Assembly (NCBI GenBank): GCA_036873135.1
Contig: JAPTYO010000012.1
Coordinates: 6,332,090 to 6,396,089 of the forward strand
Direction of reading: 5' to 3'
DNA: 64,000 nucleotides
Source of the DNA: Clarkia xantiana subsp. parviflora
Lineage: Eukaryota > Streptophyta > Magnoliopsida > Myrtales > Onagraceae
Below the pieces are notes generated by a model. It saw only the letters and a program-made list of their open reading frames with translations, ran no database searches and was not told where the DNA came from. Positions 12,376 to 24,238 of the stretch are shown here, piece after piece. Every line of letters begins with the position of its first letter. Position 1 is the stretch's first letter. The position numbers and the translations under genes are program-made.

Positions 12376-13081
12376 TGATGGGTTCGACTACAGCCGTTAG
12401 GTCCTTTAACGGTGAGGAAACGGCAAATAGGCCCGGTGGGCCCTAAACGAAGGCCAAGACAAAGGATCCCGACGAAGGGAGCCCGAGGATGAGAGGTCCC
12501 GACAGAGTCGGACCTGATAAGCGAGCTGAACGCTCCCGACGAGATGCCTCTGAGTAGGCCCCGATGACGAATCCCTGAGAACAATAGGCCCTGTCACGAT
12601 GACGAGGGGCCCCGAGCGGTGACACAACGAGATAACTCTGGAGTCCCCGATGTTAGTCGGGACTCGCTATCAGAGGATAAGGCCGGGATACGCGGGGCGT
12701 GGCCGAGATACGCAGAACGTGGCTAAGACACACGGAGCGTGGCCGAGATACGCGGGGCGTGGCCGAGATAAGCGAGATCATGGCCTAGATAGGCGGGATC
12801 ACACCCGAGATACGCGGGATACGGGCTAACCACCCCCAACGGTTCACCAGGTAACCGAGGTATCTCTTCGCCTATAAAAGGGCAGGAGGTCACCTCAGAT
12901 CACTGACGTTGAGATACATTACTTGAGATTACTGCTTGCCAGTCCGTACGAGATACTCATTTAAGCATCGGAGAGGGATTCTGGGTCACCGCCCGGTCTA
13001 TCCCCTCTTGCAGGATTGCGTGGAGCGAAGGAGCTAGGATCGCCGTCAAAGATCATACTGGAGTTCCACCGTGATCCAACA
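12376..13081 (+). repeat. Element B 3' LTR (family 2, 706 bp)
   Basis: Begins TGATGGGTTC and ends GTGATCCAACA. It contains U3 short repeats (12670-12800), TATAAAAG (12873-12880) and GCATCGGAGAGGG (about 12965-12977). It is homologous to 43786-44488 (inverted), 54910-55587 and 59198-59651 in G. F coding sequence starts at 13082. Confidence 0.88.
12670..12800 (+). repeat. U3 tandem repeats of family 2 LTR (~20 bp)
   Basis: About six imperfect copies of GGCCGAGATACGCGGAGCGT and variants (GGCCGAGATAAGCGAGATCA) lie just upstream of TATA. Copy number varies among the family 2 LTRs. They could act as promoter repeats; that is inference from position. Confidence 0.6.
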
Positions 13082-14595
13082 CGAGTGAAGTGCGATTCGG
13101 AGTTAGTTGTCAATCAAGTCAAAGGCGAATACGCGGCAAAGTCAGAAAATATGCAAAAGTACCTGGGGCAAGCAAAAGACCTCATCACAAGCTTCGATAC
13201 CTTCGACATCATCGCGGTGCCTAGAGAAGAAAATCAAGAAGCTGATGCCTTGAGCAAATTCGCACAAGGCAATGAACAAGGCAAAGAAACGCATTTCGTG
13301 GAAAACAGAATCTTGTCAGTAATTGACAAATTCGAAGTCTTGTGCATCAATCCAGATCCAGATTGGAGGACCCCAATATTGGCATATCTCAAAGACCACA
13401 AGCTCCCCGAAGAAAAAGTTCAAGCCCAAAAAATTCAAAGACAAGCCGTGAATTACGCGTTGATAGATGACGAGCTTTACAAGAAAGGATTTTCAACCCC
13501 ATACCTAAGGTGCATCACCTTTCGGGAAGGCCAGAAAGTGTTAGAAGATTTGCATAAAGGCCAAGCAGCCTGCCATGAAGGTGCGAGATCTCTAATACGC
13601 AATACATTGAGCTTGGGATACTATTGGCCAACCATGAAGAACCAAGCTACGCACTTGGTCACAGAATGCGAATCTTGCCAACTTTATTCAAGAAGTATCA
13701 CGGCACCAGCCGCTGAGCTAAGCCCAATTGCAAGCTCCTGGCCATTCGCACAATGGGGGATCGATTTGGTGGGTCCACTTCCAAAATCAAAAGGCCAAAC
13801 CAAGTATATTGTCGTCGCAATCGATTACTTTTCAAAGTGGATCGAGGCAAAGGCATTGGCACAAACAACCGATGCACAAATAATGGATTTCATCCGAAAT
13901 CACATCATCGCACGGTACGGAGTTCCGAAGGTGCTAATCAGCGACAACGGACCACAATTCAAGAGCTCAAGGCTTCAAACATTTTGCGAAAGGCTCAACA
14001 TTAACCACCGTTTCGCATCAGTCCGCCATGCTCAAACCAACGGACAAGTCGAAGCTGCCAACAAAACCGTCCTAGACGGTCTCAAGAAAAGAGTGCACGC
14101 ATTAAAAGGAGGATGGGCAGAAGAGCTTAGCAGTGTACTATGGGCACTTCGAACAACTCCAATGGAGTCAACTGGAGAAACACCATTCAGTCTGGTGTAT
14201 GGAACGGAAGCAGACGCTCCCATCGAAATTGCTGTCTCATCCTACCGCACAACCCATTTCAACGCCCAAGCCAACGAAGTAGACATGCGTCTAGACTTAG
14301 ACTTGGCTGAAGAAAAAAGGCGTAACTCCGAACATAATCAGGCACGCATGCGTTTGATAACTGCAAGATATTACAACAGGAAGGTCAAAAAAGACAATTC
14401 CATGTCGGAGAAATGGTGTGGAGAAGGAATGAGTTCTCACATCTCGATCAAATCAACAAGATGTCTCCAAAATGGGAAGGACCTTACAAGGTCATATCCA
14501 TCCCGTATATCAACGCATATCGCCTTGAAGATGCAAATGGCAATGCCTCTACAAACACATTTAGTTGAGGACACTTGAAGAAATTCCACGGATGA
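13082..14595 (+). pseudogene. int: Element F second RNase H tail and integrase, frame-shifted near the end
   Basis: The open frame enters from the LTR of B, so the true coding part begins near 13082 (CDSELVVNQVKGEY, a second RNase H). The tail EADALSKFAQ precedes integrase: HKGQAACH ... CESCQ zinc finger near 13550-13680, catalytic residues in WGIDLVGP (about 13757), SDNGPQF (about 13940) and QVEAANK (about 14045). Near 14395 the frame shifts. The GEMVWRRNEF and KWEGPYKV tail continues in another frame, and after further damage the natural end (HLKKFHG, stop 14593-14595) is out of frame. It is clearly diverged from the B/G integrases, so F is a separate family. Confidence 0.85.
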
Positions 14596-15296
14596 AAGGA
14601 TAATCTTCTATCACAAAATGAGCTGTTGTATCAAGCCCTTTTGCTCTTATTTCCATATCGCATCTACTTGTTGAAAAGTCAACTCTCTCATATAAAGTGG
14701 CATCTTCGTAATAATCTCATGAACCTAATGAAGTTGTTCTATCTTCGTAGGAACATCATTACTCTATGTACGTTACTTGGAAGCAAAACAAAGTAATTAC
14801 AACAACTATTATCTACACCAACAAGGAGTTTATTTCTCCATTCATAAATTGGCATCTATCTCAAGAAGGTGCCGACAATACAAAGCCATTGCGCTATGTG
14901 CACAATCAACTTATATGCCGCAGTGACAACCAGCGGATTAACTATCAAAATGACGACTATTCAAGAGGCGTCATCTACAAGCAAATCCTTGGAATAACAT
15001 CAAGGTCTACTATCAAATTGACAATTATGCTAAAGACGTCAACTACAATCAATATCTTGGATTAACACCAAGACCTACTATCAAAAGTGGCATGTTGAGG
15101 TACCCTCTTTATAAAAATAAACCCCATGTTTACTTCTAGAAAATGACATGCTGTGACATCTCTGGTTAGAGGCAAATCCTCATGTTCATAGCCATTCCCT
15201 GGATTCAAAACAGGATGGGCAAATACAATACGAGACTGATCACCCCATAAGTGGCGGAAGTTCGCTTGTTAGGCAATGACCCCACGCTACAACAAG
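14596..15296 (+). other. Element F: non-coding region after integrase
   Basis: No convincing gene. It is homologous in reverse to element C (35532-36320 and about 24700-25114), including GTTGGTGTAGATAA-type phrases and CTTGGATTAACACCAAG, a short palindrome near 15055. It marks where the deletion in A and C rejoined gag to post-integrase sequence. Confidence 0.55.
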
Positions 15297-15800
15297 TGTG
15301 AATTCCTGGTTACGGTTCACTCTTCATGGCGAATGTCCTCTTGTTAGACGACAATCCCATATTACGAATTCCTGTTTAGGGTTCACTCTTCATGGCGAAT
15401 GTCCTCTTGTTAGACGAAAATCCCATATTACGAATTCCTGTTTAGGGTTCACTCTTCATGGAGAATGTCCTCTTGTTAGACGACAATCACATATTACGAA
15501 TTCCTGTTTAGGGTTCACTCTTCATGGAGAATGTCCTCTTGTTAGACGACAATCCCATATTACGAATTCCTGTTTAGGGTTCACTCTTCATGGCGAATGT
15601 CCTCTTGTTAGACGACAATCCCATATTACGAATTCCTGTTTAGGGTTCACTCTTCATGGCGAATGTCCTCTTGTTAGATGACAATCCCGTATTACGAATT
15701 CCTGGTTAGGGTTCACCCTTCATGGTGAATGTCCTCTTGTTAGATGACAATCCCATATTACGAATTCCTGTTTAGGGTTCACTCTATACGGCAGAAGTCC
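15297..15800 (+). repeat. Element F 66-bp tandem repeat array
   Basis: About seven copies of a 66-bp unit containing GGTTCACTCTTCATGGCGAA and GTCCTCTTGTTAGACGA; successive GTTCAC positions are 15315, 15381 and 15447. Because 66 is a multiple of three the array reads as a 22-residue repeat for over 120 codons, but it has no gene context and the open frame follows from the period. In C only one or two degenerate copies exist (about 24540-24680, inverted). Confidence 0.88.
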
Positions 15801-16605
15801 TCTTGTTAGATGACAATTCCGTACTACAGATTTTCAAACCGTGTTGCATGGTTCCTGGACGCAGAAAACATGCATCACAATTCATATTTACAAAAGTGTT
15901 ACATGGTCCCTGGACGCAGGAATCATGTATCACAAATATTTTACCAAATATTTTATCAAATATTTTGTCAAATATTTTATGTATCAAACACCTTTCCAAA
16001 TATTTTATCAACAAGCTTTTTAGGGTTCACAAAATACTCCTTCAAAAACCAAAAATGTTTTTATGTATGCTTCCCTAACGCGGGTTGATACACGCTGGCA
16101 GGTGCGCACCCTGTTTAAAACTCGTAAAATTTACAAGTCGAGTCTTGTACAACGTCGCCTTAGAGTGGAACTAAGAGACGGTATAAACTAGTATCTTGCC
16201 CAAGCCAAGATAACACATTTCAAACATACTACTTGTTAAGTCGCTATACGCGAATCACTTGACAGGTTTCAACAGATATAGCAACAAGCTATGCAGGAAA
16301 GACGAGCAACATGCATAACGCATCAAGCAAGCAATCTTGAATCAAAAGTGGCTATCAGTCACGACTACATGGACTATGTCTACGTTACTAGTCATCAACA
16401 CTCAGTAAACACAGTAAGCGATAACGGTATGAAATATTACTAACAAGTTATCATGCATGCTTCTATGTATAAAGCAGGTTCAAACGACGTAGTTCAAAGC
16501 GAACAAGTCACAAACAACAACCAGGGAACAACTCCAACAAAGTTCCAAACACAAACAGAAGCAAAGTGGAAACGTGCCCAACATGTTCAAAATAAAACGA
16601 GCAGT
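15801..16605 (+). other. Element F: non-coding stretch between repeats and antisense gene
   Basis: Contains runs of AAATATTTTATCAAAT-like sequence (15940-16015) and a segment near 16080-16200 (ACACGCTGGCAGGTGCGCAC) that occurs twice, inverted, in C (about 23900-24220). No coding potential recognised. Confidence 0.5.
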
Positions 16606-17843
16606 TCAAATAGCGGCACCACCTCCAGAAGGCCTGGGGGAAACCTCCATAAACTCAGGAGACGTAACAATAACGTTTACATCTCCGCTATCATCAACCA
16701 GCATCTCGTAGTTGGGAAGACCACACTCCAAAAGATTCAACGCCTCAATGTGAGAAAGGGCATAACTCGCATATGGCCCTAATTCTCCGAAAGGAAACCC
16801 AGGGTCAAGATCCTTCACGCGAGTGAAGTAATCTTCAGAACGCTCGCTCATCAGGTCGTTCACTTTCTCCTCAATAGCAGCTTCAAAATCAAAAGTTCCC
16901 AAGTACTTGGTATAACCAACTTGTACGCCTTTCTCCCGACTCTCCTTACCGAGAGCAAGTAATTCCGCTCCTTGAGAATGAAGATCGTCTGTAACCTTCT
17001 TCTCAAGAGCGATCATCTCAGACTCAAGCTTTGATAAGCGAGTATGACGCGCCTCATAACGGCCCTCAGAAGTAGTGACCTTCGAACTCATCACGCGAGC
17101 CTACTCCTTGGTTCGCGACCACTCTTGACATAGAGCGTCACACTTATCCATAGCTGCCTGCTTCGCGCTTACCAGCTCCATAACAAAAGACGACATGTTT
17201 ACCATGTCAGCAACAACCTGCACACATCAATGCGATAAGCCAAAACATAAATCGCAAAAACAACAAACTTGGCAAAAGAATCAAGTTACTTACGGGAGCA
17301 AACCGGGATAAGGCACTCTGCGCATAAGCCTCGGCCTCCTCATCAGTCGATGGACAAGAATTCCTATCACCTGGTGGAACACATCTACGCAACACGCGAA
17401 CTCCAACCTCTGGAGTGCGAAGTGAAGACTCCTTGGGGAAATAAACTCCACCATTGCCAAAAGGTGCCCAAGTGTCCCCAGTAATATCCAATCCAACTGG
17501 GCAGACCAGATGGTCGCGCCTAAGAGGAGGAACCACTACAACAAAGAAAGAAAGTGGTTAACAACAAATAACAAAACTACGGAATACATTCATCAAAAGT
17601 ATACTTACAGAGTCCGCGGACTTCCACAGGTCGGTTTCCCGACTGGGGGGCAGATGGCGCTACATTGCGACTCGCGACTTCCTTGCCTTTACGAGTGGAA
17701 GTAGCCGCATTTGGCTTCAAGCGTTTGGGATCAGTCGGTCCACGCACCACTGTGCCAGTCCGCTTGGAAGAGACGCGAGAATCAGACCCTTTGCTAGGAT
17801 CACGCCCCGAATTGGCAGGAGTGATGGGAGCAGGGGCCACCAA
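16606..17843 (-). pseudogene. Element F antisense gene, intron-containing, with nonsense codon
   Basis: Read on the minus strand. A basic block (17843-17577) is followed by a block with SSLRTPEVGVRVLRRCVPPGDR (about 17480-17300), a strong donor GTAAGTAAC after FAP and an acceptor TGTGTGCAG before DMVNMSS (about 17215), then a coiled-coil block to 16606. The SLRTPEVGVRVLR and DMVNMSS stretches and the intron between them match the antisense gene of D (29039-29977). A TAG at about 17103-17101 interrupts the last block (TKE*ARV). The Transposase_28-like N-terminal block of B, D and G is not seen. Function unknown. Confidence 0.65.
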
Positions 17844-17849
17844 AGCCTG

Positions 17850-19343
17850 ATCGGCGCGAGAAGCAATACGCGAAGCCGCGGCAAGGAGAGACGAACTCTT
17901 TCCGGCAAACCAACCTACAATATGAATTCACGAAAGACATATAGCCGTTTTATAGACTATCCATTATGAATGTCAAGATGCTAAAAAATTGTCAAAGTAA
18001 GAATGAAGTACTTACTCATAGCGACAACTCGATCAAAAGGAAGAGAATTCCGCAAGAGGTGACTACGACTTCACAATCTGCAAGAACCAAGCAAAAGTCA
18101 ACGCGCGTAGCGAAAGTCAACGCGCATAGAAAAGTTGGTACGTACGATAAAAGGGACTAACGTCTTAAAAGGCTATCATGCAAACGGTGGGACTAACGCG
18201 ACGAACCGCGAGGATCAAACGCGGCAATACTTAGGAAAAATATTTTTCTAAGGCGTCAAAACAATAAAAGATTACTCCTAAAGTCGTTTGGCAATCCCCG
18301 TCAACCAACAAACCCTCCAAGGGAAAAAACTACGCATACCGACCAAAAAGCCTCTACACAAAGACACGGGGGCAATATGTCCAATCGGGGAATTCTACCT
18401 CAACTATCCACAGAAGTGAAAAATCGTCTAAGGCATGAACTAACGACAATAATAACAGCAACCAATCAGCAATTGTGCGACATACAAGCACCAATAAGCA
18501 GTTTCATACGAAAACAACAACAAATAGCTCAAACGAACAACAATACGGCGACATTCGAAATCAAGTCGAAGCTGTCCTGTAAAATCGAGTTTCCAGATTA
18601 CCTCAAAACGTGACGAAAAGTATCACAATGGACTCCCCTCGTCGAGACGATTTCAGAAAGGTAAGGACCGCGACGAACGGAGCACGAGAAGGCGGCGTGT
18701 GGGTTACACGCGCCGGCAAGGCGAGTCTCACGCGGCGGCGCGTGAGGGCGCGTCCGGCGTCTCCTGGTGATTCCGAAGGCGGCGCTGGAATCCTCGTGAC
18801 AATCTGAGTCGATTGGTTGTGTCAATTTCTGAAAACAAGTCAAGGATCAAACACGAAACTTTCGGGATACGCCTAAGCTTTACGACAGTGAAGAAACTAT
18901 GAACACACAAACAATTTCTGGAAATGATGAAGGGATTACCTGCAAAGAAGAAGGAATAATGAATTCCCAAGGTGCTGGAAGAATGATTGGGGATTTGTGT
19001 AATTACATATCCCAAAAGATGCCTTGGTGATAAGGATTAAAGGAGTAACTCATCTACACTCACACCTAAGCACTTACGGTATACTCCACCCTCTCCTCTA
19101 AATATCTATTCCTACGTACGTGATTATTTTGATATTGCACGTATCAAACCCGTCATTCTACGCGTATGTTTTCATATCGCATGATTCATGATTTGATAGT
19201 CGCTAAGTCGTTTTAGAAATATACGGATTATATTTCTTGCATCGCGTAATTACGATCTTGCCATGACCGTTACTTGTGCGTGCATGTTGATAAAAGCATG
19301 TTCGCATGATGTATTACTAATTGCTTATATCCCTAACGGTAAC
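17850..19343. other. Element F: end of internal region, GC-rich segment shared with C
   Basis: Homologous in reverse to C 20345-21830. It includes a GC-rich segment (18640-18800) matching 20935-21080, and two copies of the CAACGCGCGTA unit (about 18095-18125) that is expanded to an array in C. Short open frames here are not conserved between the copies. It could be leader and promoter of the antisense gene; that is inference from position. The homology to C runs to the last base before the LTR of C. Confidence 0.5.
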
Positions 19344-20163
19344 TGTTGCGTCCGGATTGAACAAGGTCGTGAGGATGCGTCTGTGGTTGTGCGGGTTGTA
19401 ACCCTTCCGTCGGAGGTTGGGCCACTGACGAGTGTTCAGACTTGCTCCCGTGTGAGGATTGTGTCTCGGATTGGCTGTGACTCGGTACGGATGTGACTCG
19501 GTACGGATGTGACTCGGTACGGTTGTGTCTTGGTACGGTTGTGTCCCAAACGTCGGATCCTGCACCAAGGACCAATGCTAGCACTGAGAGGGGGGGGGGG
19601 GGTGGTGCTAGCGGAGCCCTCTCCGATGCTTAAGTCACTATAGTGGCAAAAAGGTAATTTCTAGAGAGAGAGAATTTCTAGAGAGAAGTCAGAGCTCAAA
19701 ATACCAAAGTTGGGCAAATGAGAGAATGTGTGAAAATGGGTGGCCAAGGCCTCCTATTTATAGGCTTCCTTGGGACCGGACCCGGTTTTAGAGCGGTTTG
19801 ATGACGGTTCAAGATCATGCGGTAACCGTCATCCATATTGGTAATGTGCGAACTTGACTTCTCTACACGCAACGGTAATCGCGGATACGGTAGTCGCGCG
19901 ATACCCGTAAGGTAATCCGGACCTCGTCGAATTTGGGCAATTCGGCGAGGTCCGGATTGCCGCGCAACCCGGACGTCCGGGTTGCTGCAACCCGGACGTC
20001 CGGGATGCTTTGTGCAACCCGAAGGTCCGGTCCGGACGCGCGTAAAGGCGCATCCGGACCGTTTTGATACCGTGGGAGGTGTTTTTAAACCGAGATGTAA
20101 TTTTCGGTACGATTACGAGGCCCGAAATGTAAACACGAACCCGAATTGGACATTTATCCATCA
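19344..20163 (-). repeat. Element C 3' LTR (family 1, 820 bp)
   Basis: Minus strand begins TGATGGATAAATGTCC and ends GACGCAACA. TATAAATA lies at about 19755-19762 (minus) and the CTCTCCGATGC motif at 19617-19630. U3 repeats built on CAACCCGGACGTCCGGGTTG lie near 19965-20005. The flanking GTAAC (19339-19343) may be half of a target duplication; the partner is deleted. Confidence 0.88.
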
Positions 20164-20178
20164 CTTGCCCCCGAGTCA
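20164..20178 (-). promoter_or_regulatory. Element C polypurine tract
   Basis: Minus strand TTGACTCGGGGGCAAG abuts the TGATGG start of the LTR. The equivalent in D is nearly identical. Confidence 0.7.
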
Positions 20179-21585
20179 AGTAACGGTTTAGAACCTTTCT
20201 TGACTCTATTTTAAGTTAGGATATTTGTCCAATTTGAGTTTGACGCTAACCTTTCGGTTTTGATCGTTGGTCGGACGCAAGCATCTTGATTTCGTCCGTC
20301 GCTTGATTTTCCGGCCGAATGGCTTTGTTTCCTACCATCATGGTTAGTGCAATAGGAAATGTATATGCGCGAATATGATTATCGTCGGAGACATGAGCAA
20401 ACGGTAATGCGCTATGCGAACATGTATCTATCCACATGCGTACATAAGTAATAATCATGGCAAGATTGTAAGTTACGCAATGCAAGAAATAGAAATCGTA
20501 CGTTTCTAAAATGACTAAGTGATTACCGAACCATGAATCATGTGATTGCAACATACGTGAATAGTAATGGATTTGATATGGGCAATGTTAAGACATGCAT
20601 AGGAGTAGATATTTTAAGAGGAGAAGGTAGAGTATACCGTAGGGGTTTAGTCTTGAGTGTAGGTAAACTAATCCTTTGATCCTTATCCATAAAGCATCTC
20701 TTTGGGATTAGTAAATACACACATCCCCATTTATCCTTCCAGCACCTTGGAAGTTCACCATTCCACTCCCTTTGCAGGTAATTCATTCACCCTTTCCCGA
20801 AATTGCTTTTGTGTGCAAAATTTCTTTGCCGTCGTGGAGCCTAGATACGTTTTGACAGTTTCGAGTCTGATTTTTTGCTTGTTTTTGGAAGTTGACACCA
20901 TCATTCGACTCGGTTCGTCACAAGGATTCCAGCGCCACCTTCAGAGCCGCCAGCAGACCACGCACGCGCCCTCACGCGCCGCCGCGAGTGGGGCTCCTTC
21001 GTCGGAGCGTGTGGCCCACGCGCCGCCTTCCCGACCTCGCCTCGTTGCGGTCCTTACCTTTCCGGAATCGTCTCGACGAGGGGAGTCCATTGGAATACCT
21101 TTCGTCACGTTTTGAGGTAGTTTGGAAACTCGAATTCTTAGGACAGCTTCGACTTGAAATGCCGATGTCACCGTGCTGTTGTTTGTTTAAGTAATTTTTC
21201 GTTGTCGACATGTGGGACTGCTTGTTGATGTTTATACGTCGAGTAATTGCTGATTGATTGCCATCATTATCGTCGTTTGTCCATAATTTAGGCGATTTTC
21301 CATTTCCATGAGTGTTTGATGTAGAATTCCCCGTATCTTCGCCTAGAAGCTTTTTAGTCGATATGCATGATTTTCCTTCTTGGCGGGTTTTTGGTTGACG
21401 GGGATTGCCCAATAACTTTAGGCGTAGTCACTTGTCGTCTTAATGCCTTAGACAAAAAATTTCCTTAAGCGTTGCCGCGTTAATTCCATCGTTTGCATGA
21501 TAGTTCCTTAAGACGTTAGTCCCTTCTATGGTACATACCAACTTTACTATGTGCGTGGAACTTGGCTACGTGCGTTGACTTTTTG
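20179..21585 (-). other. Element C: 3' internal region homologous to F
   Basis: Colinear in reverse with F 17950-19340. The GC-rich part (20935-21080) contains an open stretch in plus orientation that is not conserved in F, so I do not call it a gene. No other function seen. Confidence 0.45.
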
Positions 21586-21589
21586 ATAC

Positions 21590-21832
21590 GTGCGTTGCCT
21601 TTTGATACGCGCTTTGACTTTGATACGCGCATTGATGTTGATACGCGCGTTGATGTTGATACGCGCGTTGACTTTGATACGCGCATTGATGTTGATACGC
21701 GCGTTGATGTTGATACGCGCGTTGATGTTGATACGCGCGTTGATGTTGATACGCGCGTTGATGTTGATACGCGCGTCGACTTTGATATGCGCATTGATGT
21801 TGATACGCGCATTGATGTTGATAGTTGAGCGT
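21590..21832. repeat. Element C 18-bp CG-rich tandem array
   Basis: About thirteen copies of TTGATACGCGCGTTGATG with CGCGCA and GACTTT variants. The 18-bp period keeps several frames open (Asp-Thr-Arg-Val-Asp-Val repeats), which is a by-product. F has only about two units at the matching place. Further single units lie near 22490-22525, after the next array. Confidence 0.88.
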
Positions 21833-22019
21833 CAGGTATAGACTGTTGGTTATTACCTGCGAGTATGCTAAAACACTTAGAAAATATTTAAACGATATCT
21901 AATGCTTGTTACCATAGATGTCGTTGTATGAGCTTTGTCGATGAGCGTCGTAGGTGTGCTTAGGGGACATAGCTACTCGTTGTATGCAATCCATCTTTGT
22001 TGACATGTATGTGCGTACA

Positions 22020-22490
22020 TGGAAATACTTAGAAAATATTCTCCCCTTGTCGACATGCATCCTCGTCGACATGTATGTACGTACATGGAAACACTTCGAA
22101 AATATTTTCTCCTTGTTGACATGCAACCTTGTCGACATGTATGTACGTACATGGAAACACTTAGAGAATATTCTCCCCTTGTCGACATGCATCCTCGTCG
22201 ACATGCATGTACGTACATGGAAACACTTAGAAAATATTTTCTCCTTGTCGACATGCATCCTTGTCGACATGTATGTACGTACATGGAAACACTTAGAGAA
22301 TATTCTCCCCTTGTCGACATGCATCCTCGTCGACATGCATGTACGTACATGGAAACACTTAGAAAATATTTTCTCCTTGTCGACATGCATCATTGTCGAC
22401 ATGTATGTACGTACATGGAAACACTTAGAAAATATTTTCTCCTTGTCGACATGTATCCCTGTCGACATGTATGTACGTACATGGAAACAT
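22020..22490. repeat. Element C 66-bp tandem array with palindromic core
   Basis: Seven copies; GTCGACATGCAT-type starts lie at 22049, 22115, 22181 and 22247. Each unit has two GTCGACATG boxes and the palindrome ATGTACGTACAT, then GGAAACACTTAGAAAATATT. Degenerate copies continue to about 22700. It has no counterpart in F, although its length equals that of the unrelated 66-bp repeat of F. Confidence 0.88.
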
Positions 22491-22699
22491 GATACGCGCG
22501 TTAAATTTGATACGCGCATTGATGTTGATATGCATTGTAGGTGTGATTAGGAGGCACAGCTACTCGCTGTGCGGAATCCATCTTTGTCGACACGTACGTA
22601 CGTACATGGAAATACTTAGAAAATATTTTTCTCTTTGTCGACATGCACCCTTGTCGACATGTATGCACGTACATGGAAACACTTAGAAAATATTCCACC

Positions 22700-23895
22700 A
22701 TTGCAATCTTGTATGCTGCGAGTATGCGCTCGGTGTTGTCATGCAAGGTTATTGTGCTGAAGAGGTTGCCCCCCTTGCGCGTTGCTTGTTACTTGTTACA
22801 CAAAGGCTAATAAGTCTTGTACGTACGCGGTCGTCTCGCATGGAGCGTCTGTTGCATAAGTGCTTAAACAAGTGTTGGTGTGTGTTTGCGCACTGGCTGG
22901 ATTGTTGATAGCATTTTCCAGGATATCGTTGGCTTGCAGTTTCTGTTCTTAGCATAATTTTCGAAAGATCCGACGCAGGGGCGCGTTCCTCGAGCGATTC
23001 TTAGTTCTTTATGCTGAGCATGACCGTGCTAATTCCTTCTTGTGATAAAGGAAATAGAGTTGAGGGTTGTGCGGAGGTGTCTTCTGTCCCCCGGTCGAGG
23101 GACCGGCCCAAGGAGGAGCGTTACTCCTACTGAGGTAAGTGTTTGTTGATTGCTGATTTGTCGCCCTTATGTTGAAGAGCTATGTTGTGTTGAATGTTGA
23201 AACAATCATTCTTGCATTTGTTGTTGACATTATGAACTCTTTGCCATAAGTCCTTAGAGATGATGTAGACTCTTGGTTGCTGTTGGGCTATCTGCTTCCA
23301 GCATGTTGAACCCTTTGTGAATGGGTTGATGTTGACAATTCTTTGTTCATGCTTTTGCTTGCATGATATTTCATCACCTGGACCTGTTTTCAATAATTAT
23401 GTGATAACTTGTTAGTAATATTTCATACCTTGGGTTATCTATGTTGTCCACATGCTTTGGACTTGAGAGATAGGATATATATCCTTAGATGATGAACATG
23501 ATGTCCGTAGTTGCGACTGTTCGTCGTGCATTGTTAAGTGTTGTGATCGCCCCTCTTGGCTAGACTCCAAGGCATGGCGAGATGGGTAGAGCATAGGATG
23601 TTGCGACTTGCGCACTATAGGTTTTGTTTGGAGATGACGGTGGCAACTTCTACTTGTTCCGCCGAGTCTGTGTTTATTGAATGTGGATGACTAGTATCGT
23701 AGACATAGTCCCTGCAGTCGTGACCGATAGCCACTTCCTGAATGATAAGTTGAGAAGTTCTCCTGATTGTTTGCATGATGCATTATGCATATTGCCCTTC
23801 TTTCCTGAATAGCTTGCCGCTATATGTGTTGCAACCTGCCAAGTATTTTTGCGTATAACAATATTTTTCAACAAGTAGTGTATTTGAAAAGTGTT
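22700..23895. other. Element C: non-coding region without counterpart in F
   Basis: This occupies the place where F has its antisense gene. I see no gene, only short unconserved frames. The part 23400-23895 is again colinear in reverse with F 16200-16445. Confidence 0.45.
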
Positions 23896-24238
23896 ATCTT
23901 GGCTAAGCAAGATACTAGTTTATACCGTCTCTTAGTTCCACTCTAAGGCGACGTTGTACAAGACCCGACTTGTAAATTTTATGAGTTTTAAACAGGGTGC
24001 GCACCTGCCAGCGTGTATCAACCCGCGTTGGGGAAGCATACGTAAAAGTATTATTTGAGAGATGTTACCTTGACTAAGCAAGATACTAGTTTATACCGTC
24101 TCTTAGTTCCACTCTAAGGCGACGTTGTACAAGACTCGACTTGTAAATTTTATGAGTTTTAAATAGGGTGCGCACCTGCCAGCGTGTATCAACCCGCGTT
24201 GGGGAAGCATACGTAAAAATATTTTTGTTTTTGATGAA
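23896..24238. repeat. Element C 171-bp tandem duplication
   Basis: Two nearly identical units; the shared CTAAGCAAGATACTAG starts at 23903 and 24074. Each holds a segment matching F 16080-16200 once, in reverse, so the duplication arose in C after it split from F. Confidence 0.8.

Larger units (their letters stand above)
3445..13081 (+). mobile_element. Element B: Tat-type Ty3/gypsy retrotransposon, 5'-truncated by insertion of A
   Basis: Order: gag - protease - RT - RNase H - remnant of second RNase H - integrase - tandem repeats - antisense gene - PPT - 3' LTR (12376-13081). The 5' LTR, PBS and N-terminus of gag are separated off by element A and lie left of the window. The 3' LTR ends inside the second RNase H/integrase frame of element F, so B inserted into F. 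Its LTR and coding sequence are the same family as element G. Confidence 0.9.
13082..19343 (+). mobile_element. Element F: oldest Tat-type element, 3' portion, interrupted by B and C
   Basis: Plus-strand internal region from the tail of the second RNase H through integrase, a 66-bp repeat array, an antisense gene and a GC-rich stretch. It stops at 19343, where the LTR of C begins. By alignment with C (20164-20345) about 185 bases of internal sequence plus the 3' LTR of F should follow. Only an LTR remnant (37796-38264) survives, on the far side of C. Its 5' part lies left of the window, before B. Confidence 0.8.

Noticed and set aside
15298..15681. 127-residue open frame of 22-residue repeats
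   Set aside because: The repeat period (66 bp) is a multiple of three, so openness is automatic; no start context, no conservation in C.
15297..15800. Possible CRISPR-like array
   Set aside because: Direct tandem repeats without unique spacers, in plant retrotransposon sequence.
20702..21115. 137-residue plus-strand frame in C
   Set aside because: The matching region of F is broken in this frame, and the sequence is probably leader or promoter.
21562..22550. Long repetitive open frames on both strands
   Set aside because: They follow from 18-bp and 66-bp periods; frames on both strands are equally open.
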